In this document: positions 47,216 through 60,576 of the stretch, piece by piece | How positions within the stretch are numbered: the stretch's first letter is position 1 | Layout: the number at the start of each line of letters is the position of its first letter | Assembly (NCBI RefSeq): GCF_000315625.1 | Contig: NW_005434630.1 | Span: 6,559 to 70,558 of the forward strand | Source of the DNA: Guillardia theta CCMP2712 | Lineage: Eukaryota > Cryptophyceae > Pyrenomonadales > Geminigeraceae | Direction of reading: 5' to 3' | Length of the DNA: 64,000 bases | Program-made: the position numbers and the translations under genes | The notes under the pieces: model-generated | What the model saw: the letters and a program-made list of their open reading frames with translations, nothing else | Databases searched by the model: none | Told to the model about the DNA's origin: nothing

Positions 47216-47798
47216 TTCGCCTCTGCGCGCCTACCCCTATCGACTACCCCCACCTCCTAACCTATGACCAATACCCCTATCTGGCCAAGGTGGTTAGTGC
47301 CCACCCACCCAATTTCCCGATACTATTGCTCGAACCTACCCCTGTAAAGAATTACCCCTGGATTCTCACATGAGAAATTGAGGTTTGGTAGGGTACGTCC
47401 TCATGATGGGAGAACAGTACCCTCTACACTCCGCATCACCTGGCAAAATTCTCTCCATGTGACCCGTACTGTACCCCTACCCCCATTGTACGTACCCCTA
47501 CCCCGTGTTTCTTCAGGGTACCCTCTCGTGCAGGGGTGACAACTGATCCTCGAGCCCTTCGAGAATTCTCTCCTCCAATCAAATTTTGAAAATTTCCCTA
47601 ATAAGTTATAGCATAGCACAAAATATGCTCCTCAACATTGGAAAAGCAAGATCAGGTTTGAGAGCCGAACAAGACTGATCCGAGGGGGGCTCACCGGGCT
47701 TGAAACTCACCCGCCGGGGCCCGCCGGGCCGGCCGACAGCCACCCGGCCGCGCTCGAACCGCTTTGGCAGGACACACAAGCAAGTTTGCTCCGCCGCC
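47216..47798. promoter_or_regulatory. Divergent RBM39/ABCC promoter with YACCCC array
   Basis: The 583 bp between the two start codons hold at least ten YACCCC copies, including CTACCCCTATCGACTACCCCC, CCAATACCCCTATC, CTACCCCTG, ATTACCCCTGG, GTACCCCTACCCCCATTG and GTACCCCTACCCCGTG. This is the densest cluster in the window and lies between two head-to-head genes. Confidence 0.5.
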
Positions 47799-50700
47799 AT
47801 GGGCAGCTCGAGCATGTGCGGAGGAGGGGAAGGGGGAGGAGGAAACGTCACCCTGATGGTTGACATCGGAGATGTGAAGCGATTCGGACCCTCCGATTGC
47901 TTTCAAGATCTTGTTCTGCGTCCTCTGCTTGTCATAGCCATCTTGTTGTTCGTCTTCAACCATGTTCGCAGAATGTGGTATTCGGCAAGGAAGCACGAGG
48001 GGCTCAGTATGTTGGGGCTTACGATCACAGACAAGATGCAAGCTATACTTGTGATCGTTTCGTTTCTCATTACAATAGCCGATTCTTCAGAGAGGAGTTC
48101 AACGACCCGGCAACTTGCGGTCTTTGTTGCGGGAGCATGCATGTGGTTGGGATCCTTGCTTGTGATGGTGCTAGAGAGCTCGAGGGGGCTAGCACGAGGA
48201 TGGCAGATAAAGAGCTTCTGGTTGCTCTACCTGGCTGTCCTCGCAAACTCTCTGAGGCTCAAGGTCCTTCAATTCTCTTACGGTGAGGTGGTAAGCTCGG
48301 CTGGGATGCATTTACTAGTAGCGCAATGCTGTTTGGGGCTGTTGCTGGGCTTGTCTGCAGTCTTACAAAACTCCAAGACATCAGGGATTCAACTAGATGC
48401 TATCGGACCGTCTCATGCCATGGCCAACGAGGAGCAAGAGCTACGAATATACGGGAAGATGGAGGAGGAGGACCCTCATTCCAAACTATCGCATCCTCAG
48501 AGTGACACACAATCACAAGAGTTCTCTGCAAGTTTGGGTTCTCTTTGGCTATATAGTTGGATGAATCCACTGCTGCGCAAGGGATTGAGAAAGCAGATCG
48601 ATGACTCTGATCTTTCTGCCCTCCTCGGCCTGGATCGAGCCAAAGAGAACGGGGACGAGCTTTGGGCGACCTGGCAGAGAGAGCGGCAAGGGACGGAAGG
48701 CTCCCTTTCCTTGTGGAAGGCCATCGGAAAGGTCTATGGTCCGTCTTTCTGCTTCGTCATTCCGCACAGAATGGCAGGAGATCTGCTCACGTTTGTATCT
48801 CCTCTCCTGCTGCAACAGTTGTTGCAGCTGATTGAGAACGGAGAGATGGCGGAGAGAGGAGGGATGATCGATGCTGTCCTCCTCACTCTCTGCATCTTAT
48901 TCTGCAAGCTCACTGAGAGCATTCTCATTCAAAACTACTTTCATCAATGCTTCCGCGTGGGATGGCGAGTCAGGACGGCTACTGCAACCATGGTGTATCG
49001 GAAAATCTTCCGACTGTCAACACGAGGTCTTCATCTCTTCAAGACAGGACAGCTGGTGGACCTCGTTTCTATAGATGCTGTTCGACTCTGCGTTGCAGCG
49101 GGATACCTACATTATGCCTGGAGCGCGCCAATGATGGCGATCATTGCGATTATTCTCTTGTACAACCTGCTGGGCTCCTCAGTCTTTGCAGGGTTATTCA
49201 TCATGATTGTTCTCTTGCCTATCAACACTTACGTGATCAAGAAGATGCAGTTACTCAACAACAAGCTGATGGAGGCAAAGGATCGGCGAACAGAGAGCAT
49301 GGACGAGGTTCTTCATGCGATCCGAGTCATCAAGGTGATTTCGCTCTGTTCACTATACAATCAGTGTGATACAATGCTGTAGCTCTTCGCATGGGAAGAT
49401 TCTTTCATGGATAAGGTAGCACAAGTCCACAATCGTGCGCTAGAGATAAAAGATGTGCAGGTCCAGAAGCTGAGAGAAAAGGAAATGCTCTTGTTGCGGA
49501 CGGAGGGGGTTTGGGCGGTGGCTTCAAGCTTCGTGTGGATCGGGTCTCCTCTTCTGGTGTCTCTGGCATCATTTGCTGCTTTCACTTGGAGCGGCAATGA
49601 GCTGAAACCTCACATCGCCTTCACTGCCTTGTCACTTTTCAATGTGTTGAGAATGCCTCTCTTCGCGATCCCGCAGGTAACAAGTCACGCTCTTCCCCTG
49701 TGCTAGTCTCCCCCACTCTTCCCCCACTCTTCCGGCTGTCTTGTGTCGCTCCCTTGCCCATTGCTCGCCTGCTGATGTCGTCTCCTCTAGGCAATCAATT
49801 TCTTCATTGCTTGCAAGACAGCAATCGGACGAATCCATCCGTTCCTGTGTGCAGACGAGGTCGACCCCTGCTACTTCGAGGAAGAGCTAGGAGCATCGGA
49901 CGAAGAGGAGAAGCATCCCACAGTTGTGTCCATCAAGGGAGGAGAGTTTTCATGGTGCAAGTCTGTTGCCGAAGACTCGTCCCTGCACAACCTGGGGCAG
50001 GCGGAAGAGTTGTCGAAGAGCGAGTCTCAGCGGGTTGTTGAGAAGAGGACGTTGCATGAGATCGACTTTGAGGTCAAGCAGGGTGAATTCGTCATGATAT
50101 GTGGATCAGTCGGCTCAGGCAAGACGTCGCTGCTCGCTGCTATCTTGGGGGGGATGTTGAAGAAAGAGGGTACTGTAAGGCTCAAGGGAAGCGTAGGCTA
50201 CTCACCTCAGGAAGCTTGGATCATGAACGCGACTCTTCGGGACAACGTTTTGTTCGGGAAGGAGCTCAAGCTCGATGTTTACGACTCAGTGTTGAAAGCT
50301 TGCTCCCTCGACAAAGACATTGAAATGCTCCCAGGCGGAGATGCCACAGAGATTGGTGAGAAAGGAATCAACCTGTCGGGAGGACAGAAAGCGCGGATCG
50401 CACTGGCTCGAGCATGTTACAGTCAGGCCGACCTTTACCTTCTCGACGACCCTCTTTCTGCCGTCGATGTGCACGTGGGTAATCACATCATGTCTCAGTG
50501 CATCGGCGGCCTCCTCGCAGGGAAGACCCGCATCCTCGTGACTCATCAGGTGCAGTACGCCGGGTTCGCCGATAGAGTTGTCTTCCTCGAGAAAGGAAGA
50601 ATCATCGCAGCTGGTCGCCCGGAAGAAGTGAGGGCTGCTCATAGCTCATGGTTTCAGGTAAAGCGCAAGAGTGGAGAGGACGTGGATGCAGCAGATGCGA

Positions 50701-52652
50701 AAGGAGACGCAGGAGAAGGGGCTACGGCTGTGGATTCAGAAGCTGGAGACGAGAAGGAAACGCCGCCTAGTAAAGGGGCTGAAACGAAGAACTCACAGAC
50801 AATCCAAGCAGAGAAGAGGGAGGAAGGAGCACTAAAGCGAAAGATATGGAAAGCCTACGCCAATGCGATGGGCCTGAAGATGCTGATTTTTCTCACTTCA
50901 TCCTACCTCATCTCTCAAGCCCTGCAGAGTGCGAGCGATTTCTGGTTGAGCATTTGGTCCTCCGCTGTGATTGCCAGCGAGCCGCCAGCTTCCCGCCGAT
51001 CACACGGGCTGTGGCTTCTGCTTGGCAGTGAACACTCTCTCCTTGAGGTGACAGGAGAGGGGAGGATGGCGGCGGACTCAGCTTACTATCTTATGGTTTA
51101 CTCGCTACTCTCCTTGATCGCAATCGTGGGGATCGGAGCACGAGCTCTTGTTGTCAACTTTGCGGTGATTCGAGCAGCCAATCGCCTTCACTCTCGCATG
51201 TTGCGCTGCATCGTTCACAGTCCAGTCCGCTTCTTCGACACGACACCCATGGGCAGAATTCTCAATCGCTTTGGAGCTGATCAGTATGCAGCCGACAAAG
51301 AGATGCGGGAGAGTCTGGGTCAGCTTCTGCAGACGATGATGAAGGTCTTGCAGGTCATTGTCGTCGTCATGCTTGTCACTCCCACCTTCGCTGTGATTTT
51401 CCTGCTCGTGGTCCTCGTCTACTATAGAATCCAGCGAGTCTACCGTCAGTCCTCGCGCGAGCTCAAAAGGCTGGAGTCTGTCTCCAAGTCGCCTCTACTT
51501 GCCAATCTCCGCGAGTCCATGGGAGGGATCGACACCATCAGGGCCTTCAAGATGCAAGCGACCTTCGAAGAGACCTCGGACCGATGTAACGACGCCTACA
51601 CCCGCGCTTACGCTAACTCCAACACTGCGAACCGATGGCTAGGAGTCCGTCTGGAGTTCTTGGGCAACATGAGCGTCTTTTTCGCAGCGCTCTTAGCGGT
51701 CCTGCAGAGCGCGCAAGACAGGACGTCGGCTGGACTGATCGGGTTGAGCATAACCTACGCGCTGGAAGTGACGCATGCTCTCAACTGGTTTATTCGAGGG
51801 TTCAGCCAGCTGGAGACGAACTTGGTCTCTGTTGAGAGGATCGATGAGTACTCGGTCTTAGAGACCGAGCCCATTGACGAGGAAGGGACTCCTCAGCCTG
51901 CCTGGCCAAGCTCTGGGGCAGTTGAGTTTGACAATGTCGAGATGAGGTATCGACCTGAACTAGAGCTGTCGCTCAGAGGCGTCACGTTTGCGATTGGAGG
52001 GGGGGAGAAGCTGGGAGTGGTGGGAAGGACAGGGGCAGGCAAGTCCTCCCTCGCTGTCGCCATCTTCCGGATCTGTGAATTGTCGTCCGGCAGGATATTG
52101 ATCGATGGGGTGGACACGTCAACGATGAGCTTGAGGGAGCTTAGGTCTAAACTTGCGATCATCCCTCAGGACCCTGTTCTCTTCTCCGGTTCGATCCGCT
52201 ACAACGTCGATCCTTTCCAAGAGTACAGCGACGGAGAGGTGTGGGAAGCGCTGAGAAAGGTTCACCTTGACGAGTACGTGCGGCACTCGGAGGGATCCGA
52301 GGGTCTGGAGTTGCAGGTTGCGAGCGGGGGAAGCTCGTTGAGCGTGGGTCAAAGGCAGCTGCTGTGCTTGGCCCGAGCGCTGATGCGGAGGTCCAAGGTG
52401 ATGGTGATGGACGAGGCGACAGCAAATGTGGACCTCAAGACTGATGAGGAGATCCAAGAGATCATCCGCGAGAACCTGCAGGGAAGCACAGTGATCACAG
52501 TCGCTCATCGCTTGAACACAGTCATGAAGAGCGATAAAATTCTGGTGATGTCTGCGGGAAAAGTCGGAGAGATTGGTGATCCAGGAGAACTGATTGCAAA
52601 TGAAGACTCACTGTTCTCGAGGCTCTGCAAGGACACCAAGCTCAACAAATAA
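47799..52652 (+). CDS. ABCC/MRP-type ABC transporter, full length
   Basis: Three exons (47799-49334, 49383-49676 and 49791-52652) give 1563 aa; the ATG sits in GCCGCCATGG. The N-terminus has a TMD0-like group of helices (residues about 40-215), then TMD1 starting LWLYSWMNPLL, NBD1 with Walker A GSVGSGKTSLL, signature LSGGQKARIALARA and Walker B LYLLDDPLSAVD, an acidic linker, TMD2 with FFDTTPMGRILNRFGAD, and NBD2 with Walker A GRTGAGKSSL, signature LSVGQRQLLCLARAL and Walker B VMVMDEATANVD. NBD2 has catalytic glutamate while NBD1 has DD, the usual ABCC asymmetry. Such pumps export glutathione or glucuronide conjugates, often into vacuoles; the substrate here is unknown. Confidence 0.93.
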
Positions 52653-52816
52653 TCCTTTCATCCTTGTTTTCATCCTTCTATTCATCTGTAATCTTGTCCG
52701 CAAGGTTTTCGCCGCAAAAGGGTATTTTTCTTAGTAAAGCCACGTAGGGTGGTTCACTGTCATCGTCCTCTTCCTCCACGGTAGTTTGCTGGATTCCTGG
52801 TTGAGGCTTGTCATCA

Positions 52817-55800
52817 TCAGCACCTTAGAGGCTTTCTAACGTCACCTTTCACTTTCTTCTCAACCGTCTCTTCCGGCGGCTTTTCAGACACGTCCTGTAT
52901 TCGAACAACCTGCCGATGTCTCACATCCTTGCAACCCATAGGAAGGGTTCGATACCGTTGCTTGCCGCCTCTCATACGCTTCGATACAAACCTTGGCCAG
53001 GGTTTTACATTTGTCGGGAGATCTCTCATACTCGGGAAGTGGAATCTAGATTCACATCACAAGGTACAGACACAATATGCACCTGCGATCAACACCTTGT
53101 AGTTTGTACATTTCGTGCAAAACACTTTTCCCGTGAGACGGCAGTGAATCATCTCAGGTTTCTGTGATTGCTTCTCGTGACATTTGAAGAGAAAGAATCT
53201 ACTTGTCTCACCGAATTTCCTTGTCGGCGGTCAAACCTGACATCGCAGAACCCGTCTCTTGGAGTCTCAGGATCATCGTTAAGGTCTGGGTCATGTAGAT
53301 TGATCCGTCCGCAGCATTGCCTGCAAGCACGTCTCATCCTCTGTCACTTCCTGGTCTTACCGGACCTTGCGATCTCTGTCGGCTCCCCGTACCACCATCC
53401 CCGCACGAGAGTCATCGCATTCTTCCCCACGCCTGCATGCTCCTTCAGCTCGCCTTCTGACCATCTCTTCCGCTGCCTACCTTCAGTTCGCCAGCATGTT
53501 TCCCCCTGCGCTGTGACAGGGATCTGGTCGGACATGTAGCCCTTGTTCCTCCCGTGCTTGAGCGACTCGCCGACCAGCTTGGCATCGGAGACGTCGATGT
53601 TGGACTGCATGGCCGAGAGAACTCCTGTGTACTCCTGCTCGACGTAATCGCGAATGACCTTCCAGTGCCACCTAGACAGTGCTGAGAATCCCTCGACCCC
53701 TTCCATGTCTATCACCGAAATCTGTTGGGATCCTGCTCGAAAGGATCCTTGGACATGATTGTCGGGGTGTTCCCGTCCTCCGCTGCATATATTCTCCGCG
53801 CTGCCTGATATTCTTTTGCAAATTCAAGACACCTTTCATGTCACTCAGAGGTATGTCAAAGAGAAGAAAGCTCATCGCACTTGCTGCACACGGTTTTGCT
53901 GAAATGAGCATTCTCAATCTCTTGTTTCAGGTTCTGCAGATTCCTCTCAAACTTCTTCTGTTCAGCAAGTTCTTTCTCTATCCTCTTGAGGAGCTGCCCT
54001 GTCGCCTGTATGGACTCAGATGGAGGGGTTGGGAGGGGCAGGCGATACGGTCTCTTTGTCCGGCAACTCCTCGTCCTCTTCATCTGAATTGTTGTGTTTC
54101 TTCACTTTCTTCTCCTGGTCTGTCTTGTACATTCGTTTCCTGATGTTTGTCAGTCTGTTTGCCACGTGCATCTGACAAAGCGTGTGAGCGATCTCCTGTC
54201 GCGAGAATGCGCGGCAACCTTTGCGCTGTGAAGCTGCCGCTGGAAGTCCAACTCCTTCAAGACATTCTGCAGTGCATTCTCTTCTTCCCTTACTAGTATA
54301 TCGACAATGAAGTCTCTTCCAACCTGGGAAGAACTCAATATCTGAAAACGCTCAGGTGAAAGTTACAAACCTCAAAACCCCAGTCAGGGAATCTTGTCAC
54401 TTCTCCGGCAAAAAGGGTACTCGAGACAAAAAGTTTCCCACAGACATGGCAAGGGGACGGCAGTCCTTTGGCTCCCCCAAAGATGGCAGACCTGTCGAAT
54501 CTTGTTCCTGACATTTTGAATGTGATGGCCAGCAAATGTTTGCCTCACGCTCGTCTACCTGTTTCACTGCACTTTGACATATACGGGTTGTCAAATGCAT
54601 CGATGAGATGTAACATGTGTTGAACCATCCAGTTCTCATCGTCCGTTACAGACATGTCGAGGATCAGAGTGATGCTCCCTCCTGCATCATACCTTCCAGC
54701 TATCAACTCCTGGGCTGCCATGTCAGGATTGACTTTCAGCGCCTTAAGCTGCGACTTATCCAGCCTTCCGTTGACTATGTGAGAAAGAGGAATGAAGCAT
54801 TGCTTTCCAAAACATCTCCGGTCTGCGTTGAAAGTTGCCACACAAGAAGAGCCAGGAGGAAAGTAAACATCTTCTTCTTCATCTTCTTCCAGCATCCGGT
54901 ATACAGACTTGTCAAGTCGATTCACTTTAAAAATACCGAAACGGAATGAATGCTTCCTTGTATCTCCGATTTCCGCCTGCAGCCAAAATTATAACGAGAT
55001 GAAGAATCTCTAAAGTTCACTTGTTTGCGCGAAGAATGCAAGTAGATCGACAGGTATTCACTCTTGTCCTCGTCCAACCTGTATCCCTTAGGATACAGGT
55101 CCAGATACCATGAACCGTCGGTTTCGAACTCAGAAGAAGAGATTTTTTGATTAGGCCAAATCTGCAAGCCGATCACTCAAGAAAGAACTGGTGTCAACAA
55201 TACTTTTGAATGGATTCCTTCAAGATCTTTGATCATCCATCGGGTTCGTTGTCGTCCTTGCAAGGTGATCTCATAATCCGTTTCCGGAGGTTCGAGCTCA
55301 ACCCCCGTGATAGCAAAGATCTCCACCTTGAAGATGAAGTGCTTCAGTTGAGGTTAGTAGTCAGCAAAAACGAGTACATGCATTGTAAAGGTTCCGTCTT
55401 GAATATCGGTCTCATATCCTGCAAAGAATGCATTAGAGATTGTTGTATCGAAGGTGTCTTGCCGGTCAAGAAGCAGCATCTGGGATTGAAGAATTTGTCA
55501 AGCTCTATGAAGCTTTCCCAACCCCAACTGCTCTCTTCTGAAGTGAACCTCTGAGAGAGAGACTTGACGACTGTTTCATCTTTGCATGTCATCAGTTCAC
55601 ACAAGATCTTCATGTATGGCAACGACCTTGAGCTGCCGTCTCTGACTGCCCCAGCTTACTTGAGGCTTGAGACTTTCCCAAAGACGCTTTTGAAGAAACC
55701 TCGCTCGCTGTTTCAATCGTATCAGATCAAATTCTAGAGCCTCGTAGTTCACCCTTGCTCCGAGATGAGGCTGAGCTTGACTTTGTGCTGGAGTGTTTCG

Positions 55801-56261
55801 ATCGCACGCTCTGAGACGAACCAGATTCACTGGTCGATGAAGACCGCACTTCTCCTTTCGTTGACTTCCTCTTTCGATCTCCGTAGTCTGGAGCATATGA
55901 CACCTGAATAGAAGCAAACATCGGGGATGGAGAGAAGAACTGTCTGCTTGTGATACCTTGATAGTTGCAAAGGCTGCGGTGTCTCTACGTGATGGATCGG
56001 GGAGTCTGTTCACATACAGACTAGCATATTCCATGTCGACACAACCTTGATCGCTTGTTATTGCATGATGTCGAAACAATCACGACAACCTTTTGGAAAG
56101 AATACAAGTTGCCATTCGTCGAAACCACACTGCACGGGAGGAAACATTCTGACGTCATCACCGAAACTTACATTTCTGAACCTTCCGACTTGCCAGGTGA
56201 AGGTGGTGAGATCGCCGACCTTCTTGAGGTCCTTCACTCGGTTCACGCTTCCTCCGAACAT
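52817..56261 (-). CDS. MATH-domain / coiled-coil / zinc-finger protein
   Basis: A many-exon gene. Exon 1 (56261-56172) and the next two encode a MATH start: TTFTWQVGRFRN, CGFDEWQLVFFPKG, MEYASLYVNRL, and later SWGWESFIELDKFFNPRCCF. A second MATH copy follows at 55176-54600 with SSSEFETDGSWYLDLYPKGY and EYLSIYLHSS. Then come CHVCGKLF, a coiled coil (QATGQLLKRIEKELAEQKKF) running into VCSKCLEFAKEYQAARRIYA, a FRWHWKVIRDYVEQEYTGVL helix, and a C-terminal Cys-rich CCGRINLH...HCRLTGKVFCTKCTNYK module that resembles FYVE or Rubicon-homology zinc fingers. It ends at a TGA at 52817. MATH domains bind peptides and often serve as adaptors; the zinc module may bind membranes. Exon joins in the 55600-55000 and 53560-53330 parts are not fully settled. 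Confidence 0.65.
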
Positions 56262-56400
56262 CTCAGCTCCATTCCCACGCCATGCCCATCAGTATCCACT
56301 AATAGTAACACCAACCCTGCACCACCCCTACCCCTTATTCATACTGCTTTCACCCTGGCATGTACCCCCCGTGTCTCCTGTTCATCGTGAGCGCGGGTGA
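56262..56400. promoter_or_regulatory. YACCCC cluster upstream of the MATH gene
   Basis: CACCAACCCTGCACCACCCCTACCCCTTATTC and GTACCCCCCGTG lie within 110 bp of the MATH gene ATG. They are on the plus strand although the gene is on the minus strand, so the motif may act in either orientation. Confidence 0.4.
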
Positions 56401-56641
56401 GGGAGCATGGGGTGAAGGCAGTTCCAAGGATCCTGTGTGGAAGCTCGCAGACCAGGAGAGCAGCTGAGCATATAGAGAGATATGCCTATGAAGAGAGCGT
56501 GCTTCAATCTCCTAGTAGGCGCTGTGTGAGTAAATTCTCACTCTACCTTGTCAACGCTGCTCGCCAAAATGATGATACACTTTACTTCACTACACCAAAA
56601 GTGATCGAACTGAATTGGAATTTATGGAATTCCTCTCTCAT

Positions 56642-57122
56642 CTACTGGAAGTTCAAAACCATGAAGGCTCTCCGCTTCATTGTAGCATGCACTCTCAGAG
56701 AAAACTCTGAGGTCCTTGCATCAAGCTCTGCACCTTGTGAGTTTTCTTTATCGCACAACGCTGCAATCAAAGTATGTCACTAAATTGTTAAAAACACATC
56801 CAACAACTTATTAAGTTCTCATTCACTCACCAGATAGAGCGAAAGCCTCTTCGATCATCTCTTTGACGATGATTTGACAGATGCGTAAAACAGTCTTGTT
56901 CTGTCCCACACCTCTTTCACTCCTTGGAGATTTTGACAAGCTTGTGCAAGTTTGATTTACCCCGCTTGTATCTCTCAGGTAGAGGGAATATGGATCATTA
57001 TACCACTCTGAATCATCAACAACCGTCGGGCTGATAAAGGTTGAACTTGAATGTTCTTGATGGTGATCAGACAATGAAAGCTCAGACGCAACCAGAGGTG
57101 GAGCATGTCGACTCGAGTTCAT
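56642..57122 (-). CDS. Small hypothetical protein, two exons
   Basis: Exons 57122-56831 and 56760-56642 join in phase and encode 136 aa. The sequence is Ser-rich, with SGVNQTCTSLSKSPRSER and a helical VLRICQIIVKEMIEEAFALS, then EFSLRVHATMKRRAFMVLNF. No family was recognised. It starts 120 bp after the stop of the upstream Sfi1-like gene on the same strand, so an unresolved splice could make it part of that gene. A plus-strand frame across 56397-56783 is considered a shadow. Confidence 0.5.
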
Positions 57123-57241
57123 TGTCTTGCAATGATATCAGGACACTGGCATCGTGAGCTTATAATTGTTTCCGACTTCAATCATTTTTTGTATTTTTTT
57201 CTAGAACTTTGACCTCTACTTCCATAGATTTTGACCGGAGC

Positions 57242-60200
57242 CTAGCAACGAATCATCCTCGTTGCCGTCAATTGCAGAAGCAATTTATCATTTTCGCTTT
57301 CAAGCTGCTTCACTCTTCGGAGCAGATTTCCCTCCGCATTCGGCTGAAAAGTTCGATCAAAGCTGTTCGCACAAACAAACAACACTCACCACCGCATGTA
57401 AGCTGGAGCGCAGCCCATTGACAATATCTTCGAAAATTGGAATTGATGACTTTGACAGGTCCCTGTCATGCTTCTTGACATACTCGTGATTAAACAAAGG
57501 CCACGCCCCAGAACCTCTTTCGTCATGAAAATCATTTACGTCAATTTTCTTCCGATACTGAGTCACATGGTGAAATCTTGAAGATTCCGCGCAAACAATC
57601 AATTCGTTCTTGGAAAGCAATTGGAAATTGGAGAAAGATCTGCTTCGCATTGGCCTTGCTTTAGCAACCTCTGTACAGAGCTCCCTAATTCTGCTGTCCG
57701 TTCCACATTTAAGGCACTTGTCGAATCGTTTGATGAAAGACTGTCTAGCAAGCGTAATATCAAACCATTGCCAAAAGGAGAATGAAAGAGAATTCCAAAT
57801 TTCTCTCTTGAGGCAATGCACATAGAGCCTTCTTCGTGCCAATTTCTCTCGGGCTCGGTTCTCCAATATCAAGAAGCTGGAAACCATTACGATTCTACTA
57901 TGCTTCGATCGCAGACTTTCAAGAACAAGCATGTTCTTTTTCCTGACGTTGGTCACAATCAAATTCCATTCGCAAAAAACAATCTCCTTGCATGACCTGC
58001 TGTCCCAATCCATGAAGTAATTGTCGAACTTTGAAATCCAATTCTTTCTTCTTAGTAGATAAGACCAAAGCGCAAATACTTGTTGAGATACAGAAAAATT
58101 CCGTATCTTCGCCTTTCGAATCAAGCCCGCCTTAGCTGCGATCAGGACTCTGGAATACATTTTCCAAGAATCCCAGATATCTTGTAGACTGAAGGATATT
58201 TGCTTCCGAATGCAAACAGCCTTTCGCACCCTCATGCCCAACGCAGATAGTTTTCTCCAAAGCAGAAAGCATTTCTCCTTTTCTAGACCAGACAGGGCTT
58301 CATTCGAGCGCAACATCCTCTCCACCATTTGCTTTGCTTTGACATGCTTTCTCCAAACATGAAAATATGACAAGAGGTATCTATGCAATCTATGCGACGA
58401 ATTTTCAATCAATCGCTTGGTCCATTTTTTAGTTGACAAGAATATAGACCATCCATGAAGGACTGCTTCGAAAATCTTATAATGTTGATGCAATCGAAGT
58501 CGCTTAGGGTCTGACCGATGTGCCTTTTTTACCATCTCCCCCCATGTGCAAAACCAGCCATTTACGATTGTTCTTGTCTTCTTTTCCGAAAGCAAATTCA
58601 ATGTGTGTTTCAAAACTTTCTTGGAATGTGCAAGTCCAATCCAATATCCAGTGATTTTTATCATCAATTCGTTGGTTTTTCTTGTCCTGAAGTTTGACAT
58701 ACGGATCCTTGTTTCAATTTTGTGGTAAAATGATTCGTACCATGTCTGAAACATGTGATGCACACGAGATGAAATTCTCTTCTGCGAAATAATTCTGAAA
58801 ATATTCAAAATTCTTTGTCTTTGCGAGCAACATATGGACCAATCAAGAAAGTAGGACCACAGAATCTCAATGCGGATGTGGTTTGAATACTTTCGAAACG
58901 CTCCAAGAAGAAACCGACTTCTTTTTGAAAAATGTTTCCACATATCAAACCTTGCAAAGCAAAGTAATTTGAATTGTCTATGACGAAATGCTGTGACCAA
59001 TTGCAGCTCCCATTTTTTGTGTGATAAAACTGTCTTGGTTCGCAAGAACCATCTTGACATTGTATCTGCTCTCACTCGAGTTTTTCTGCGATCTATCAAA
59101 GATAGCATTCTATTTCTAAGAAATTTGGATCTGTTTGCAAACTGTCTGATGCAGTTATACACATGTTGAACAGTTTGCCTTTTTTGGCGTTGACCTTTCC
59201 TTGTTGCCAATGAAGTATTGTGAATTTCTAGTTTCATCTCGAAAATTTGCCGAATCCATCTGTCAAAAAAATTTTTTTGGTGCCAACGTGACCATAGACT
59301 GATGGACGATTTCAATGCAATATTTTGCAACTTGAGGCCAACAATCCTGTTCTGTTGGAGAATTCGGAAGCATGTTTCCTGCAATAAACGGGACTCACAA
59401 AAAGCGTCGAGAGAGGATGTTGGGTACCTTCATTATCAATGGTTTTGATTCAAAGAAATGTCGAACTGCCTTGATACCGTGGACGTTTTGCCTCCAATAT
59501 GTGAAACAACCAATTAGCTCACTTTTCTCGTTCACTGCAACTTTCAAAGTAAGAGATTTCATCTTGCAATTTTCCATTTTGTTCTCCAAAGCTGCAATTT
59601 TCCTTCCGTAAAGTTATATCCCTCCATTTCAACCTAAGATTTACCTCGTAAAGAACAAAGCAAATTGATCGCTCTGCTTGTGAGCCAACTCCAAAACAAC
59701 ACACGTGGTAGTCAACTCATTCTGAGAAATTTTGTTAGACTGATTCCGATGAAAGCAGTGAATACATCTATTCGCTCAAGTTCTTCCCTATAATGATCTC
59801 TCTCACAATCAAAGAAATTCGATATTTCTGCAATGCGCTTTTCCAATCGATATTTCTTGTAACATCATGTCATTTCACTTAATAAAGTTTGAAAGCAAAG
59901 GGATTTTACATCTTCAAGAAGAGCTTCCACTGACTGATTGTTCTGTGCTTGAGTAAGTGACGAGAAGGGGATTATATTAGAAATAGATACCCGTTTTGGA
60001 GTATTGAGAAGTAGATTTGACCTGCAACAGACAACGTAAACGATTGAATTTCAGCCAACATGGAGAACATACCTAAGGTACCATGGTTTTCCATCGACTG
60101 ATTTGGGTTCATTTTGTATTCCAGCACCTTCAAACATAGCCTTTTCCTGCAAACAATAATTGATGGAAAGGTAAGAAGAGAAGAAAAGGAATTGTCTCTC

Positions 60201-60576
60201 TCACTAGGCCTTCGGGGGTCATTGGTATTTCACTTTTGGGACCCTCTTTCAAACGGATCGGGGTAAAAGGTGTTCCATCGCTGAGATATTTGTGTCAGAA
60301 TCAAGAAACCAACATCGAAAAACCTTGCACCTTGATCGAAAGCCAATCTTTGCTTGAATCTGGGAACTTGTAGCAACATTTGGCCCGCTTTCCTCGAGGA
60401 TATTCTCTTGCATTTCATCATCTACAGAAATTGAATCGGATCCGCATTCACGTAGGACACTCGCTCTTTGTTCAAGAATTTGCCTACGAAGTTGATCACA
60501 AAAATAGAACATACGTATGCACTCCTCATCACCAGTCTTCTTCGTTAGAACCGTCCTGCTCAGAGGAATCGTCCAT
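57242..60576 (-). CDS. Second Sfi1-like Trp-repeat protein
   Basis: Exons resolved at the ends are 60576-60533, 60483-60331 and 60280-60205 (5'), and 59378-57390 and 57343-57242 (3'); those between 60200 and 59380 are clear in part (EKAMFEGAGIQNEPKSVDGK, LENKMENCKMKSLTLKVAV, FTYWRQNVHGIKAVRHFFES). The protein starts MDDSSEQDGSNEEDW, has acidic and coiled-coil parts, then a 663-residue exon with a Trp every 25-40 residues in basic helices (SLWSRWHQKNFFDRWIRQIF, MFQTWYES, LHGWSIFLSTKKW). The C-terminus is a short leucine heptad coil (LLRRVKQLESENDKLLLQL). The architecture matches the gene at 8027-13838 but without the GC-rich repeat, so the two are likely paralogues. A centrin-binding or rootlet role is inferred. 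Confidence 0.75.

Noticed and set aside
48497-48815. Minus-strand ORFs inside the ABC transporter
   Set aside because: Shadows of a clearly conserved coding exon.
56397-56783. Plus-strand 128-codon ORF
   Set aside because: Starts at GTG, has no domain, and is opposite a better supported two-exon minus-strand gene.
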